NCBI GenBank assembly: GCA_022843745.1
Contig: JALHNB010000010.1
Coordinates: forward strand, 1 to 64,000
Length of the DNA: 64,000 nucleotides
DNA from: Anaerolineae bacterium
GTDB taxonomy: Bacteria; Chloroflexota; Anaerolineae; Aggregatilineales; Phototrophicaceae
Reading direction: 5' to 3'
Below the pieces are notes generated by a model. That model was given only the letters and a program-made list of their open reading frames with translations, was not told the origin of the DNA and did no database searches. Position numbers and translations under genes: made by a program. This document shows, piece by piece, positions 33,689 through 42,244 of this stretch (its first letter is position 1; every line of letters begins with the position of its first letter).

Positions 33689-34591
33689 CTACTGTTTTGC
33701 GAGAGTCTGACTCGGCAGCAGCGGCTTGCCTGTCACGATGTCGATTCCCAGCGCAAACGCCAATTCGTCGGCCTGCATCCCGATTTGTTTGGACACAATC
33801 ATGATAATTTCGCGTACCAGCTTGGGTGGCACTTCCTCGTCATCCAGCAGGTGACTCAATTTGATCTGGCAGGCTTCCTCAGCAATCGCCGTATAGTGCA
33901 GGCCGATGCGGTGCATATGATCGCGCGGGTTGTCACCGGACTTGATGCCCAGGTCGGAGCGCAACTTCGCTGTGTCGCGATGATGAACGCCACGATAGAA
34001 ATCGTTGGTGAGTAGACCGTAATTCGCTCGACTACCGAGTAATTCTTTAATCATAAATGTAAATTCGAGGCGGGTAACAATTCCAAATTCGCGTGTGGCA
34101 ATCCAGCCATCATCGCGCCCCATCGCTTTGTACATGGCGATTCGGCGCTCGCGGCGTTTCCGGCGGGTTTCTTCGGTATCGTCTTTTTCTTCGATAATGA
34201 TGCGTTCTTCATAGCCTTCGGGGTCGCGGGTTTCATCCAGACGTTCCGCGCCGACACTGGCAAGCCAATCTTTAATTTCATTTGTTTTCGCACCAGGAAT
34301 TTCTTGAACAATGCGTAATATTTGCTCGGATGTGCCAGAATCAGTCGCATATTTCTTGCCATCTGCACCCGGCATCTTCAGTTGGTAAGGATCACTTACC
34401 ACCTCATTGCCTGCTGCTTTCAATTCCGACTTGAGATTCTTCCAATACTTTCTTGCCTTATCATAATCGCGACCTGTTGCCCATGACACAACATCTACGA
34501 TGCTAAAATACCATTCTTCGTTATGCCAAACCTTTCGGATTTCACGGCCATCACCTGTAAAACCTAAACCCAGTTGAGATTGGTCACTCAT
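33689..34591 (-). CDS. Bro-N domain protein (phage antirepressor-like)
   Basis: 300 residues. The N-terminal 110 residues (IRKVWHNEEWYFSIVDVVSWATGRDYDKARKYWKNLKSELK...) form a Bro-N domain as in prophage antirepressors and many stand-alone bacterial proteins. The C-terminal two thirds, including a charged helical linker (EEKDDTEETRRKRRERR) and HHRDTAKLRSDLGIKSGDNPRDHMHRIGLHYTAIAEEACQIKLSH, is a conserved partner domain I cannot name. No phage genes are nearby, so it may be a chromosomal descendant. A palindromic operator upstream suggests self-regulation. Confidence 0.85.
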   Translation of the reverse strand: MSDQSQLGLGFTGDGREIRKVWHNEEWYFSIVDVVSWATGRDYDKARKYWKNLKSELKAAGNEVVSDPYQLKMPGADGKKYATDSGTSEQILRIVQEIPGAKTNEIKDWLASVGAERLDETRDPEGYEERIIIEEKDDTEETRRKRRERRIAMYKAMGRDDGWIATREFGIVTRLEFTFMIKELLGSRANYGLLTNDFYRGVHHRDTAKLRSDLGIKSGDNPRDHMHRIGLHYTAIAEEACQIKLSHLLDDEEVPPKLVREIIMIVSKQIGMQADELAFALGIDIVTGKPLLPSQTLAKQ

Positions 34592-34607
34592 GAGGATGCC
34601 TTTCTGT

Positions 34608-34634
34608 ATTACCTATTTTAGGTAATATAACCTA
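34608..34634. promoter_or_regulatory. Palindromic operator before the Bro-N gene
   Basis: ATTACCTA-TTT-TAGGTAAT (34608-34626) is a perfect inverted repeat, and a third half-site ACCTA follows at 34630-34634. It lies between the divergent Bro-N and ribbon-helix-helix-like genes. Confidence 0.7.
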
Positions 34635-34708
34635 ATAAAGGAAAGGAGTCAAGCACACCAGTTCGATTGACTAATCGACTATAATAGAATTAGAACAAGG
34701 AGAAAAGT

Positions 34709-34924
34709 GTGCAAGATCGAAGACGAACCCACGATGTACCTACAAAGGCCACTATCAAAATTGATATGGAAGTTCACGCTTGGCTGTCGTTATTGGCGGA
34801 GAAATACGACACGACGCTATCAGGCGTTATCTATAAGTTAGTCACAGAACATGAGCCAGAAATTGTTCAGTTGCAGAGTAAAATCGAGGCTTTGAAGCAA
34901 GCGCATTTGAATGAGAATAGCTAG
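34709..34924 (+). CDS. Small ribbon-helix-helix-like protein
   Basis: 71 residues starting GTG with AAGGAG 5-10 bases upstream. TKATIKIDMEVHAWLSLLAEKYDTTLSGVIYKLV has the strand-helix-helix pattern of ribbon-helix-helix regulators, followed by a short coiled coil (IVQLQSKIEALKQAHL). It is divergent from the Bro-N gene, and the operator between them may serve both. It might be an antitoxin-type protein, but the next gene does not look like a toxin. Confidence 0.65.
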   Translation: MQDRRRTHDVPTKATIKIDMEVHAWLSLLAEKYDTTLSGVIYKLVTEHEPEIVQLQSKIEALKQAHLNENS

Positions 34925-34982
34925 ATTATTTTGCTCAACTGTAAACCGCCCAATTTACAGTTACGATCAATGGAAATTTCGG

Positions 34983-35504
34983 ATGCGTAAATCTGCTGCC
35001 AAATTGACTCTAATGGACACGATTGGTTTCACAGAGGAAGATTTAGAAGCCAATCGAAACGAGTATATAACGAAAAAACAGCGTATGCGTTTAGATCGTG
35101 AACGGAATGCCTGGAAGTCCCTTATGACCTTAGCGATCTTAGCTTGTCCCATAGGGATCGTAATAGCGATTTGGGATGGCATTCGTATCCATGATACCGT
35201 TGCAAGTCGAATAGGGATTATTGGACTCATCAATATTATAACAACAGGAATAGCAATTTATACCTGGCTAAATAAGAGAAGGTTTAATGCTGATTTGTAT
35301 AAGGGTGAGGTTAGCGTAACATCAGGTCACATTAAACTCTATTCTCAGTTGAAGAAAGATGGCTGGCACTATTCAATAAAAACCCAAGATGTGTATTTCC
35401 CCAATATCTCCTATTCTGTGTTTCAGGCATTTGAAGAAGATGGTTACTATTTTGTTTACTACGCTCCCCACTCCAAAATGATCTTTTCTGCTGAACGCTT
35501 CTGA
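34983..35504 (+). CDS. Membrane protein, paralogue of the protein at 25808-26395
   Basis: About 173 residues from the ATG at 34983; an in-frame start at 34911 overlaps the preceding gene and one at 35013 is also possible. Two membrane helices (LMTLAILACPIGIVIAIW and IGLINIITTGIAIYTWL) and a C-terminal beta domain. DLEANR near the start and YFVYYAPHSKMIFSAERF at the end align with the protein at 25808-26395, with the same topology. The local base composition is more A/T-rich than in the surroundings, which together with the Bro-N and RHH-like neighbours hints at acquired DNA. Confidence 0.65.
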   Translation: MRKSAAKLTLMDTIGFTEEDLEANRNEYITKKQRMRLDRERNAWKSLMTLAILACPIGIVIAIWDGIRIHDTVASRIGIIGLINIITTGIAIYTWLNKRRFNADLYKGEVSVTSGHIKLYSQLKKDGWHYSIKTQDVYFPNISYSVFQAFEEDGYYFVYYAPHSKMIFSAERF

Positions 35505-35635
35505 CATTTGCCCAACCACTTAATCTTGAGTTTAGAACGGTAGGCCAATCGTTGACCGAGCGCGATTTTTTCTCTCCGCCTTCCTAAGCTACAATACATA
35601 TATCGTTTTAGCGCCGTCCGCACCGGGGAAAACTC

Positions 35636-36976
35636 ATGCGCAGGCTCATCATTTTTTTCATCGTGTTCGCTTTGTCCTGCTCTGCCGCCGCGCAGGAAGT
35701 TGGGGCAGATTACGCCATCAGCAATATCCGCCTGCCACGTTTCGCGCCGGATAACAGTGAAGTGTTTATCGAGTTCGACATCGTAAATTTCGCAGGTGCG
35801 GCTACCGTCCCGGCGACTATTCTGTTGGTGAACGTCAACAGCGGTCAGGAACTCGCCCGCGAAACGCTTCCACCGCTTGAACCCCAGAGCAGCACCAGCA
35901 TTACGCTCTCGTTCCCAACGAATCTGCTTGCCGCAGGTGTTCCCGAATCGCTGCGCATTTCTGTGGGCATTGATGAAGTCGAGCCAGAAACCAGCGCGAC
36001 CATTGCCAATAATCAGGCGCGAGTCACGGTGACGCTTCCCGGCGCAGGAACGAGTGTGCCTACCGATCCAGAATCCACGCCCGAAGCAACAGCCGATTCA
36101 TCACCTGAAGCATCTGATGAAGGTACGTCGATTTTGGGCTTTCAGATCGACACATCTGATCCAGCAACACTGGCGATATTGGCGGCAGGTATCGGCGCGG
36201 CGCTTATTTTGCTGTTGATTATTATCGTGATTTTGCGATTGCTGTTTCAGCGTGCGCCGGAGTTTGGCGCATGGCAGCCACCTTATGCCAATGTCCCCTG
36301 GCTCGACCCGAACACCACGCAGGGGCGGCGGCAGAGCTGGCAGCAGTACGCACAGAATGATTTTCCGCCCTTTACCCCACCTGTTACAGAAGGCGCGACC
36401 CACGTTCGTAAATTGTTGACCGGGCTGGATGGCGAAAAACTCGGCAACTGGCGCATCATGGGACTGCGAATCAGCCAGTATGACCAGTATGGGCGTGTTT
36501 CCCGCAGCCAGGTCATCATCTCGAAACGACAGGCGCGTCGCGTTGATGGCATTGCCAAACGCGCTCAAAAATTGAATGCTGAACAATTGGCTCGTAAACT
36601 GCGCCCCACTGCTCGCGCTTTCGCGAATCAACTCCGCAAAAAAATCAGCACCCGCAGCGGTATGCTGCCATTAGCGCTCGATGTTCGCTTTCAGGGCATT
36701 CATGGCGAGGTACATATTTTCTTCGAGCTTTATGTGACCCAGATGGGACACTGGCGGCAGGTTGATCGCTGGGAGCCGGAGATGACGGTAACGGATAAGA
36801 TCATTCGAGAAAGTTTCACCTACACACTTTTCGGCCAGCGTCCCGGCGAATCGATGAAAGATTTTTCGCTTCGTTTGCAGGACGATCTGGTCAATATACT
36901 GGTTGAGATGATCCGGCGATTTGAGGATACGACTCAGGCCACGCCGGGTAGGGGTATAGACCGCGTGGACATCTAA
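35636..36976 (+). CDS. Hypothetical secreted/membrane protein with CARDB-like domain
   Basis: 446 residues. A signal peptide (1-20) is followed by a CARDB-like beta-sandwich (DYAISNIRLPRFAPDNSEVFIEFDIVNFAGAA to ANNQARVTVTLPG), a Pro/Thr/Glu-rich linker, a membrane helix (about 180-201) and a cytoplasmic domain of about 240 residues starting APEFGAWQPPYANVPWLDP. The cytoplasmic part contains RKLLTGLDGEKLGNWRIMGLRISQYDQYGRV and is rich in basic helices. I recognise no enzyme. A receptor-like layout with external and internal domains is what the sequence shows. Confidence 0.7.
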   Translation: MRRLIIFFIVFALSCSAAAQEVGADYAISNIRLPRFAPDNSEVFIEFDIVNFAGAATVPATILLVNVNSGQELARETLPPLEPQSSTSITLSFPTNLLAAGVPESLRISVGIDEVEPETSATIANNQARVTVTLPGAGTSVPTDPESTPEATADSSPEASDEGTSILGFQIDTSDPATLAILAAGIGAALILLLIIIVILRLLFQRAPEFGAWQPPYANVPWLDPNTTQGRRQSWQQYAQNDFPPFTPPVTEGATHVRKLLTGLDGEKLGNWRIMGLRISQYDQYGRVSRSQVIISKRQARRVDGIAKRAQKLNAEQLARKLRPTARAFANQLRKKISTRSGMLPLALDVRFQGIHGEVHIFFELYVTQMGHWRQVDRWEPEMTVTDKIIRESFTYTLFGQRPGESMKDFSLRLQDDLVNILVEMIRRFEDTTQATPGRGIDRVDI

Positions 36977-37040
36977 ATAAAAGGCCGGACTTTCGCCTGA
37001 TTTTACTACTTGCTATGCCCAACCTGATCGTTTTCCAGAA

Positions 37041-37069
37041 ATAAAAAGGCCGGACTCTCGCCCGGCCTT
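37041..37069 (-). terminator. Terminator after the fasciclin gene
   Basis: On the minus strand AAGGCCGG-GCGAGAGT-CCGGCCTT is followed by TTTATTT. A partial copy of the same hairpin, AAAAGGCCGGACTTTCGCC, lies at 36979-36997 after the opposing gene, so the terminator appears duplicated. Confidence 0.85.
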
Positions 37070-37088
37070 CGTGCTTATTTTGCCTGAA

Positions 37089-38495
37089 TTACGAATCTGA
37101 AGGCAGCAGCACTTTGTTAATGATATGAATGACGCCGTTGGATGCTTCGATATTGGTGCGAACGACATTCGTATCACCGTTCAGAACTGCTCCCAGAGAG
37201 CCTGTAGAAACCGCGATGTCCGTACCCTCAAGTGTCGTGGCTGATTCCATCTCCAGGAGTTGATCGGCCATTACTTTGCCGCTCAAAACATGATAGGTGA
37301 GAATGGAGGTCAGCAGTTCGGTATTTCCCAGCACGTCTTCAGCCGACATGCCGAGATCGCTCAGAGCTGCTTCAAATGCGCCATCGCTGGGTGCGAACAG
37401 GGTGAAAGGCCCGCCTGTTTGCAGCGTGGAGGTCAAACCAGCCGCATCAATCGCTGCCAGCAGAGTCGTGAAGCGACCATCCGCCGCTAACACATCGACA
37501 ATGCTGTCCGGTAGTTCGTGCGCTTGCACGATGACTTGCGGGGCATCGATGGTGCCAATCGCAGCGATGAGATAATCAGTGTTACCGAGAATTTCAGTTC
37601 CGGGCAGGTCTGCGATCACATCGGTGGCATTCCCAGTCGAGGTCACTTGCAGATTATATGCGCCTGCGGGAACCTCGTCTGTCCATATACCATCGTTGCT
37701 GCCCATCGCGCCGGGGAATGAGAGAACACTCACGAGTGGTTCACCATTCGCAAATACATCTACCGCTGGGACACCTTCAGCCGCATGGAGAATGGTGATG
37801 CGGGCATTACCAACGCCGATTGGGCTGCTATCTTCGGTGATGACTTTTGCCGTCAGCGTTTCGCGTTCCACGAGGCCAATAGCCGCAATGGTCGTCCAGG
37901 TATTGGGGACGAATGTGAACGGCGCGGGGCCAATGACCGCAGCGTTAAGGCCGCTGCCAGTGGGTGAAACAGCGATATTGACCGTTCCCGGTACGACATC
38001 CAGCCACTCGCTGACCTGACCAAATTCCAGGCCGCGTGCCACAACGACACCCTTTGCGAACACATCAACGGCGGGCGCATCTGCCGAGAAATGGGCGACG
38101 CGCACTTTGGCGACGATGTTATCGAGTGATGTGATCCCTGAGCTATCGATGGTCACACCAAGCGTGCCGTCTGCCACAGTGCCAGTAGCCGTTATCAAGG
38201 TGTCACCTGTCAGTGTGACTTCTGTGGGGCCAATGACCGCCGCATTAAGGCCGCTGCCAGTGGGCGAGACGGCGATATTAAAAGTGCCAGAGTCTACTTC
38301 AACAATATCGCTGACCTGACCATATTCCAGGTTTCGGACAACGACGACACCTTTCGCGAACACATCAACGGCGGGCGCATCGGATGCCGCATGAATCACG
38401 CGAATCCGAACGGTGCCTGCGTCCTGCGCGGTGGTTGCAAATATCCCCATCGCCAGCATAGCAAGAGTGAGGATCAAGACTGTTAATTTACGCAT
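37089..38495 (-). CDS. Secreted protein with DUF4397 repeats and a fasciclin domain
   Basis: 468 residues: signal peptide (1-24), three DUF4397 repeats each opening with a phrase like VRIRVIHAASDAPAVDVFAKG (about 28, 130 and 230), and one fasciclin (FAS1) domain (about 332-468) with TLLAAIDAAGLTSTL, FTLFAPSDGAFEAAL and GVIHIINKVLLP. The first two repeats are nearly identical over long stretches at DNA level, including a 60-base run around GGGGCCAATGACCGC, so they arose by recent duplication. Fasciclin domains mediate adhesion. AAGGAGG precedes the ATG and a terminator follows. Confidence 0.9.
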   Translation of the reverse strand: MRKLTVLILTLAMLAMGIFATTAQDAGTVRIRVIHAASDAPAVDVFAKGVVVVRNLEYGQVSDIVEVDSGTFNIAVSPTGSGLNAAVIGPTEVTLTGDTLITATGTVADGTLGVTIDSSGITSLDNIVAKVRVAHFSADAPAVDVFAKGVVVARGLEFGQVSEWLDVVPGTVNIAVSPTGSGLNAAVIGPAPFTFVPNTWTTIAAIGLVERETLTAKVITEDSSPIGVGNARITILHAAEGVPAVDVFANGEPLVSVLSFPGAMGSNDGIWTDEVPAGAYNLQVTSTGNATDVIADLPGTEILGNTDYLIAAIGTIDAPQVIVQAHELPDSIVDVLAADGRFTTLLAAIDAAGLTSTLQTGGPFTLFAPSDGAFEAALSDLGMSAEDVLGNTELLTSILTYHVLSGKVMADQLLEMESATTLEGTDIAVSTGSLGAVLNGDTNVVRTNIEASNGVIHIINKVLLPSDS

Positions 38496-38657
38496 TCTTC
38501 CTCCTTAGTGGGTGGTGGTTCATCTATTTATTTATTAAAACAATGATTACTGCTAAAGTGGCGTGAATCACTTATCTTAAGTTCTATATTATAATAACCG
38601 TCCAGACTTGTGCCGTCAAATTTAAGCCTGCAAAACAAGCATTTTGTGGGTAATGCG

Positions 38658-38718
38658 TGAAGTATGTCTGAAGTGGCCTCATGATGCTAATGAAGTATGT
38701 CTGAAGCGGACTAATGAT
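38658..38718. repeat. Direct repeat at the 3' end of a membrane protein gene
   Basis: TGAAGTATGTCTGAAG(T/C)GG with tail ATGAT occurs at 38658-38685 and 38691-38718 (25 of 28 positions the same, period 33). The second unit contains the stop codon of the minus-strand gene at 38711. Confidence 0.8.
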
Positions 38719-39151
38719 CGCTGTTGGGGTCGCTCGGTTCACCACCCAGACTATAGATGATGACACCGAGCGAGGCGACCAGAAAACCGCTGATAAGACC
38801 GAAGGCCTGCCAGGGGCCAAAAAAAATGTCGGATGTCTCCGTTCGCAAGTTAGAACCGAAGCCAAAAATATCGGCTAATCCCGCCATCGCGCCGAACAAC
38901 AGACCTGTCAGCGAAAGGCGCAGGGCGATCTGCTGCGTCAGGTTGGAGCTTCTGCGCGTGTAAAAGGTATATTTGGCGAAAACAAATGCTCCGGCGGTCA
39001 GCAAACTAAAACCCGCCAGAATCATGACAATCTGAACGAGGCCAATGCCCACCGTCGGCTCAACACCCGTGACACCTGGGAAAAGCCCCATAAACGCCAA
39101 CACAGCACCCAGCGCACCGAGTGCAATTCCAAATTGCGCAACACGAACCAT
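38711..39151 (-). CDS. Small four-helix membrane protein
   Basis: 146 residues, no recognised family. Four predicted helices: GIALGALGAVLAFMGLF, GIGLVQIVMILAGFSLLTAGAFVFA, LSLTGLLFGAMAGLADIF and FGLISGFLVASLGVIIY; the C-terminus GGEPSDPNSDH is hydrophilic. The ATG at 39151 has AGGA upstream and lies 8 bases after the M19 dipeptidase stop, so the two genes are probably co-transcribed. Confidence 0.7.
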   Translation of the reverse strand: MVRVAQFGIALGALGAVLAFMGLFPGVTGVEPTVGIGLVQIVMILAGFSLLTAGAFVFAKYTFYTRRSSNLTQQIALRLSLTGLLFGAMAGLADIFGFGSNLRTETSDIFFGPWQAFGLISGFLVASLGVIIYSLGGEPSDPNSDH

Positions 39152-39159
39152 CAAAAATC

Positions 39160-40227
39160 CTAGCTTTCAGGGAGAGTCTGGCGCAGTTTGCGGATCATAT
39201 TGCCACCCAGGATAGCTGCAATGTCCGATTCTTCATAACCATGTTCGCGCAGCGCCTTGCCAATCGTCCACAAATCGCCGACAGTATCCAGCCCATCAGG
39301 AATGCTTTCCAGTCCGAATCCACCATCAAAATCGCTGCCCAGGCCAACGTGTGCGGCGCTGCCCGTCACCTGACAAACATGGTCAATCGCGGCGATAACC
39401 ACCGAAAGCGGCAGTTTTTCACCTTTTTTCCAGGTGTTACTCAGGAAAGAATTATACAAAACAATTCCCATCACGCCGTCACGCTCCGCCAGTCGCCGGA
39501 TCATATCGTCGGAGAGGTGGCGATCACTATCGCGAAAACGGCGTGGATTGCTATGGCTGGCGATAATCGCGCCCTGATAATGGTCAATCGCTTCCAGATA
39601 GGATTGTTCAGCCATGTGCGACAGATCGAGAATCGCGTTGAAATCGGCCATGATGTCCAGCAGTTCGCGCCCCAGATTGGTCAGCGGGCCGGGCTGCCCC
39701 GTTCCGCCGCAGTAGCGCGTACCTTGCCAGGCTGGGCCGACCAAACGGACACCACGCTCATACCATTCCTCGAACTGTCTCGGCTCGATAATCGGGTCGG
39801 CATTTTCCATCAAAATGACCAACCCCTGTAGGTGATCTTCGATTTCCTTGCCGTCTTCCCATGTCTCCAGAACCGCGTTCAAGTCTGGAAGAGTTCGCAC
39901 AAGGCGAATTTTTTCGCTCTCATCTTCCAAACGCTGATAATAATCCATCTGCTGCAAGGCCATTTTATAGGCCTGCTTTTCATCACTATAGCTGAGGGCA
40001 TCCCAGGGGGCCGGGTTTTTCGTCTTGGGTGCGACAAACAGCGTGGCGAAGGTGAGCGCGACCCGTCCTAGCAGCGCATCCGGCGAACCAACTGTCGCGA
40101 TGCCATTATGTTTAGGAATATCCGTGCCTGTTTCCAAACGCCGGGTCGTCAATACGCTGCGGCGGTAATCTCTCCCGAAGCAGATTGCGTTATAGGCTAT
40201 ATCCTCGTGGGCATCGACAACCAGCAT
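39160..40227 (-). CDS. Membrane dipeptidase (peptidase M19)
   Basis: Zinc-dependent dipeptidase of the renal-dipeptidase family, 355 residues from the ATG at 40227, which has AAGGAAG 7 bases upstream. The HxD metal pair is in VVDAHEDIAYN, the bridging Glu region in the middle, SHSNPRRFRDSDRHLSD follows, and GLGSDFDGGFGLE is the C-terminal catalytic Asp segment. No signal peptide is visible, so the enzyme is probably cytoplasmic. Members cleave dipeptides, including some with D-residues. Confidence 0.92.
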   Translation of the reverse strand: MLVVDAHEDIAYNAICFGRDYRRSVLTTRRLETGTDIPKHNGIATVGSPDALLGRVALTFATLFVAPKTKNPAPWDALSYSDEKQAYKMALQQMDYYQRLEDESEKIRLVRTLPDLNAVLETWEDGKEIEDHLQGLVILMENADPIIEPRQFEEWYERGVRLVGPAWQGTRYCGGTGQPGPLTNLGRELLDIMADFNAILDLSHMAEQSYLEAIDHYQGAIIASHSNPRRFRDSDRHLSDDMIRRLAERDGVMGIVLYNSFLSNTWKKGEKLPLSVVIAAIDHVCQVTGSAAHVGLGSDFDGGFGLESIPDGLDTVGDLWTIGKALREHGYEESDIAAILGGNMIRKLRQTLPES

Positions 40228-40404
40228 GAGACTTCCTTTTCTACGAGTGTTATTAACGTTATGATTGTATTCATAGAGTCTCAAAAATCCAAAAGACCAG
40301 AAATTGCCGTGCGGAAAAATCCAAAAGACCCAAAAATACTGTAATGGTTTTGCAAGAATGTGAGACTAGAGTTTAAAAAACAGTGGAAGCGAAGGACAGT
40401 AAAA

Positions 40405-42075
40405 ATGGACATAACAAGCGACAAAATGCCCTTAAGCGTCAAAAATTATCCCCATAAGCCTGGATTCGCGCTTGGTGCGCTGATCGGCCTGATTTTGATC
40501 GTGCCAGTCGTGGCAATTTTTTTCCTGGGGGATGCGCTGTTGGGGCTGCCATTCGTCCCATTTGATGTCTTTGATTGGATCGCCCGCGTTCTCCCCGGCG
40601 TGGTCATCACATTTGGCATCGACATTATTGTGGGAATTATTCGTACTTTCCAGCTAGGCGAGACATCCAGTACAGCCAAGATTGCTGAACACCTGATGGC
40701 GATTGGCGGCCTCTTGGCAACAGGCGTTGTTGCTGCGGCTGTTTTCTTTTTCGTACAAAATCGCGCTCAACGGCGCAACGATGGCGCGATGCCGGGGTTG
40801 ATTCTGGGATTAGCGGTTGGTATTCCCGTTATGCTCATCAGCACCAGCGTGAATTTTACGTCCACCGTTGAACCGACACTGCGTGCCGTCTGGATTCTGG
40901 TCGTTTTCGTGGCATGGGGCGCGGCCTGCAATCTCATTTATAACGATCTGGAACTCATGAGCGTGAAAGCGAATGCCTCGGCTGCGGCGATTGATCGTCG
41001 CTCATTCTTGCTGCGTGTAGGTGGCGCTGCTGCCACCATTACCGTCGTCGGTGCGGGTTTGGGTGCGCTTCTCCGGCCTAACCCAGAGCCAGACAGCGAA
41101 ACAATTGCAGCGGCTAATCTGGATACTGATCAGGTCGGTGTTCGCCCCGAAGAACTGCCGAATGCGGATGATCCAGTAGAACCTGTACCCGGCACACGCG
41201 CCGAATACACACCCGTTGACCAGCACTATCGCATCGACATCAGTTCCCGCCCGCCCGTGATTGATGGCGCGACCTATACCCTGCCGATTAAAGGTCTGGT
41301 TGATACGCCGCTGAATTTGACGCTGGATGACATCCGAAACAACTATGAAGCGATGGATCAGTTCGTGACGCTGCAATGTATCTCGAATCCGTTAGGCGGC
41401 GATCTTATCAGCACGACGCAATGGACAGGAGCGAGTTTTCAAAAAATTCTGGCGGACGCGGGCTTACAGGCGAACGCGGCTTATCTGCGCATTTTCTCGG
41501 CGGATGGCTTTGACGAAACCGTGAGCATTGATCTGATTAACCAGGATGAGCGCATCATGCTGGCCTACGATTGGGATCGTGCGCCGCTGACATCGTTACA
41601 CGGCTTCCCGCTGCGCATCTACATCCCGGATCGGTATGGCATGAAGCAGCCCAAGTGGATTACCAGCATTGAAGTCGTTGCCAGCGACGAAGACGGCTAT
41701 TGGGTGCGCCGGGGCTGGGACGAAATTGCTCAAATGCGCACGACTTCGGTTATTGATACCGTCGCGACGGATTCCATTATCCGTAGGGACAGCAAATTTT
41801 TCGTCCCCATCGGCGGTATCGCCCATGCCGGAGCGCGTGAAATTTCCAAAGTGGAAGTCAAGGTGGATGACGGTGAATGGGCAGAGGCCGAGCTTCGCGC
41901 ACCACTTTCGACGACAACCTGGCGCATCTGGCGTTATGAGTGGCCGTTTGAGGAAGGCAGTCATCGGTTCTCGGTACGCGCTTATGACGGCAGCGGTACA
42001 CTTCAGATTGAGGATTTTGAGGGTGCGCGTCCCAGTGGCGCGACAGGCATCATTTCGGTGAACGCCTCACTCTGA
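40405..42075 (+). CDS. Sulfite-oxidase-type molybdopterin enzyme fused to a membrane domain
   Basis: 556 residues from the ATG at 40405. The first 180 residues are a bundle of about five membrane helices. A twin-arginine-like phrase DRRSFLLRVGG then leads into another hydrophobic segment, followed by the oxidoreductase molybdopterin domain (about 270-430) with the presumed Mo-ligand Cys325 in VTLQCISN, and a dimerisation-type beta domain (VEVKVDDGEWAEAEL to SHRFSVRAYDG). The membrane part may carry a haem or quinone, like YedZ for YedY, but fused in one chain. Substrate unknown. The internal RR motif suggests that the catalytic part is exported. Confidence 0.88.
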   Translation: MDITSDKMPLSVKNYPHKPGFALGALIGLILIVPVVAIFFLGDALLGLPFVPFDVFDWIARVLPGVVITFGIDIIVGIIRTFQLGETSSTAKIAEHLMAIGGLLATGVVAAAVFFFVQNRAQRRNDGAMPGLILGLAVGIPVMLISTSVNFTSTVEPTLRAVWILVVFVAWGAACNLIYNDLELMSVKANASAAAIDRRSFLLRVGGAAATITVVGAGLGALLRPNPEPDSETIAAANLDTDQVGVRPEELPNADDPVEPVPGTRAEYTPVDQHYRIDISSRPPVIDGATYTLPIKGLVDTPLNLTLDDIRNNYEAMDQFVTLQCISNPLGGDLISTTQWTGASFQKILADAGLQANAAYLRIFSADGFDETVSIDLINQDERIMLAYDWDRAPLTSLHGFPLRIYIPDRYGMKQPKWITSIEVVASDEDGYWVRRGWDEIAQMRTTSVIDTVATDSIIRRDSKFFVPIGGIAHAGAREISKVEVKVDDGEWAEAELRAPLSTTTWRIWRYEWPFEEGSHRFSVRAYDGSGTLQIEDFEGARPSGATGIISVNASL

Positions 42076-42114
42076 CAAAAAACCATTTGAAAATTAATCA
42101 ACCTCACCCCCTAA

Positions 42115-42142
42115 CCCCCTCTCCAATGCGTTGGAGAGGGGG
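42115..42142. repeat. Palindrome of the CCTCACCCCC/GGAGAGGGG family, copy 1
   Basis: CCCCCTCTCCAA-TGCG-TTGGAGAGGGGG, a perfect 12-bp stem, preceded by CCTCACCCCCTAA. A related copy lies at 56013-56055. Confidence 0.85.
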
Positions 42143-42203
42143 AACGTGAACCATTATTAGGGATAAAGTGAACCTAAAAATGAATATTCAAATTGACCTC
42201 AGA

Positions 42204-42227
42204 GGGCGCAAACTTTGCGCCCCTACA
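42204..42227. repeat. Dispersed palindrome, GCCCCTACA family
   Basis: GGGCGCAAA-C-TTTGCGCCC followed by CCTACA. It lies just after the stop side of the TIR-like gene and may end its transcription. Confidence 0.8.
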
Positions 42228-42244
42228 GGCTCACGTTCGATATT

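Noticed and set aside
38584-38865. 93-codon ORF on the minus strand
   Set aside because: It overlaps the convincing four-helix protein in another frame and contains repeat sequence; its composition is not protein-like.
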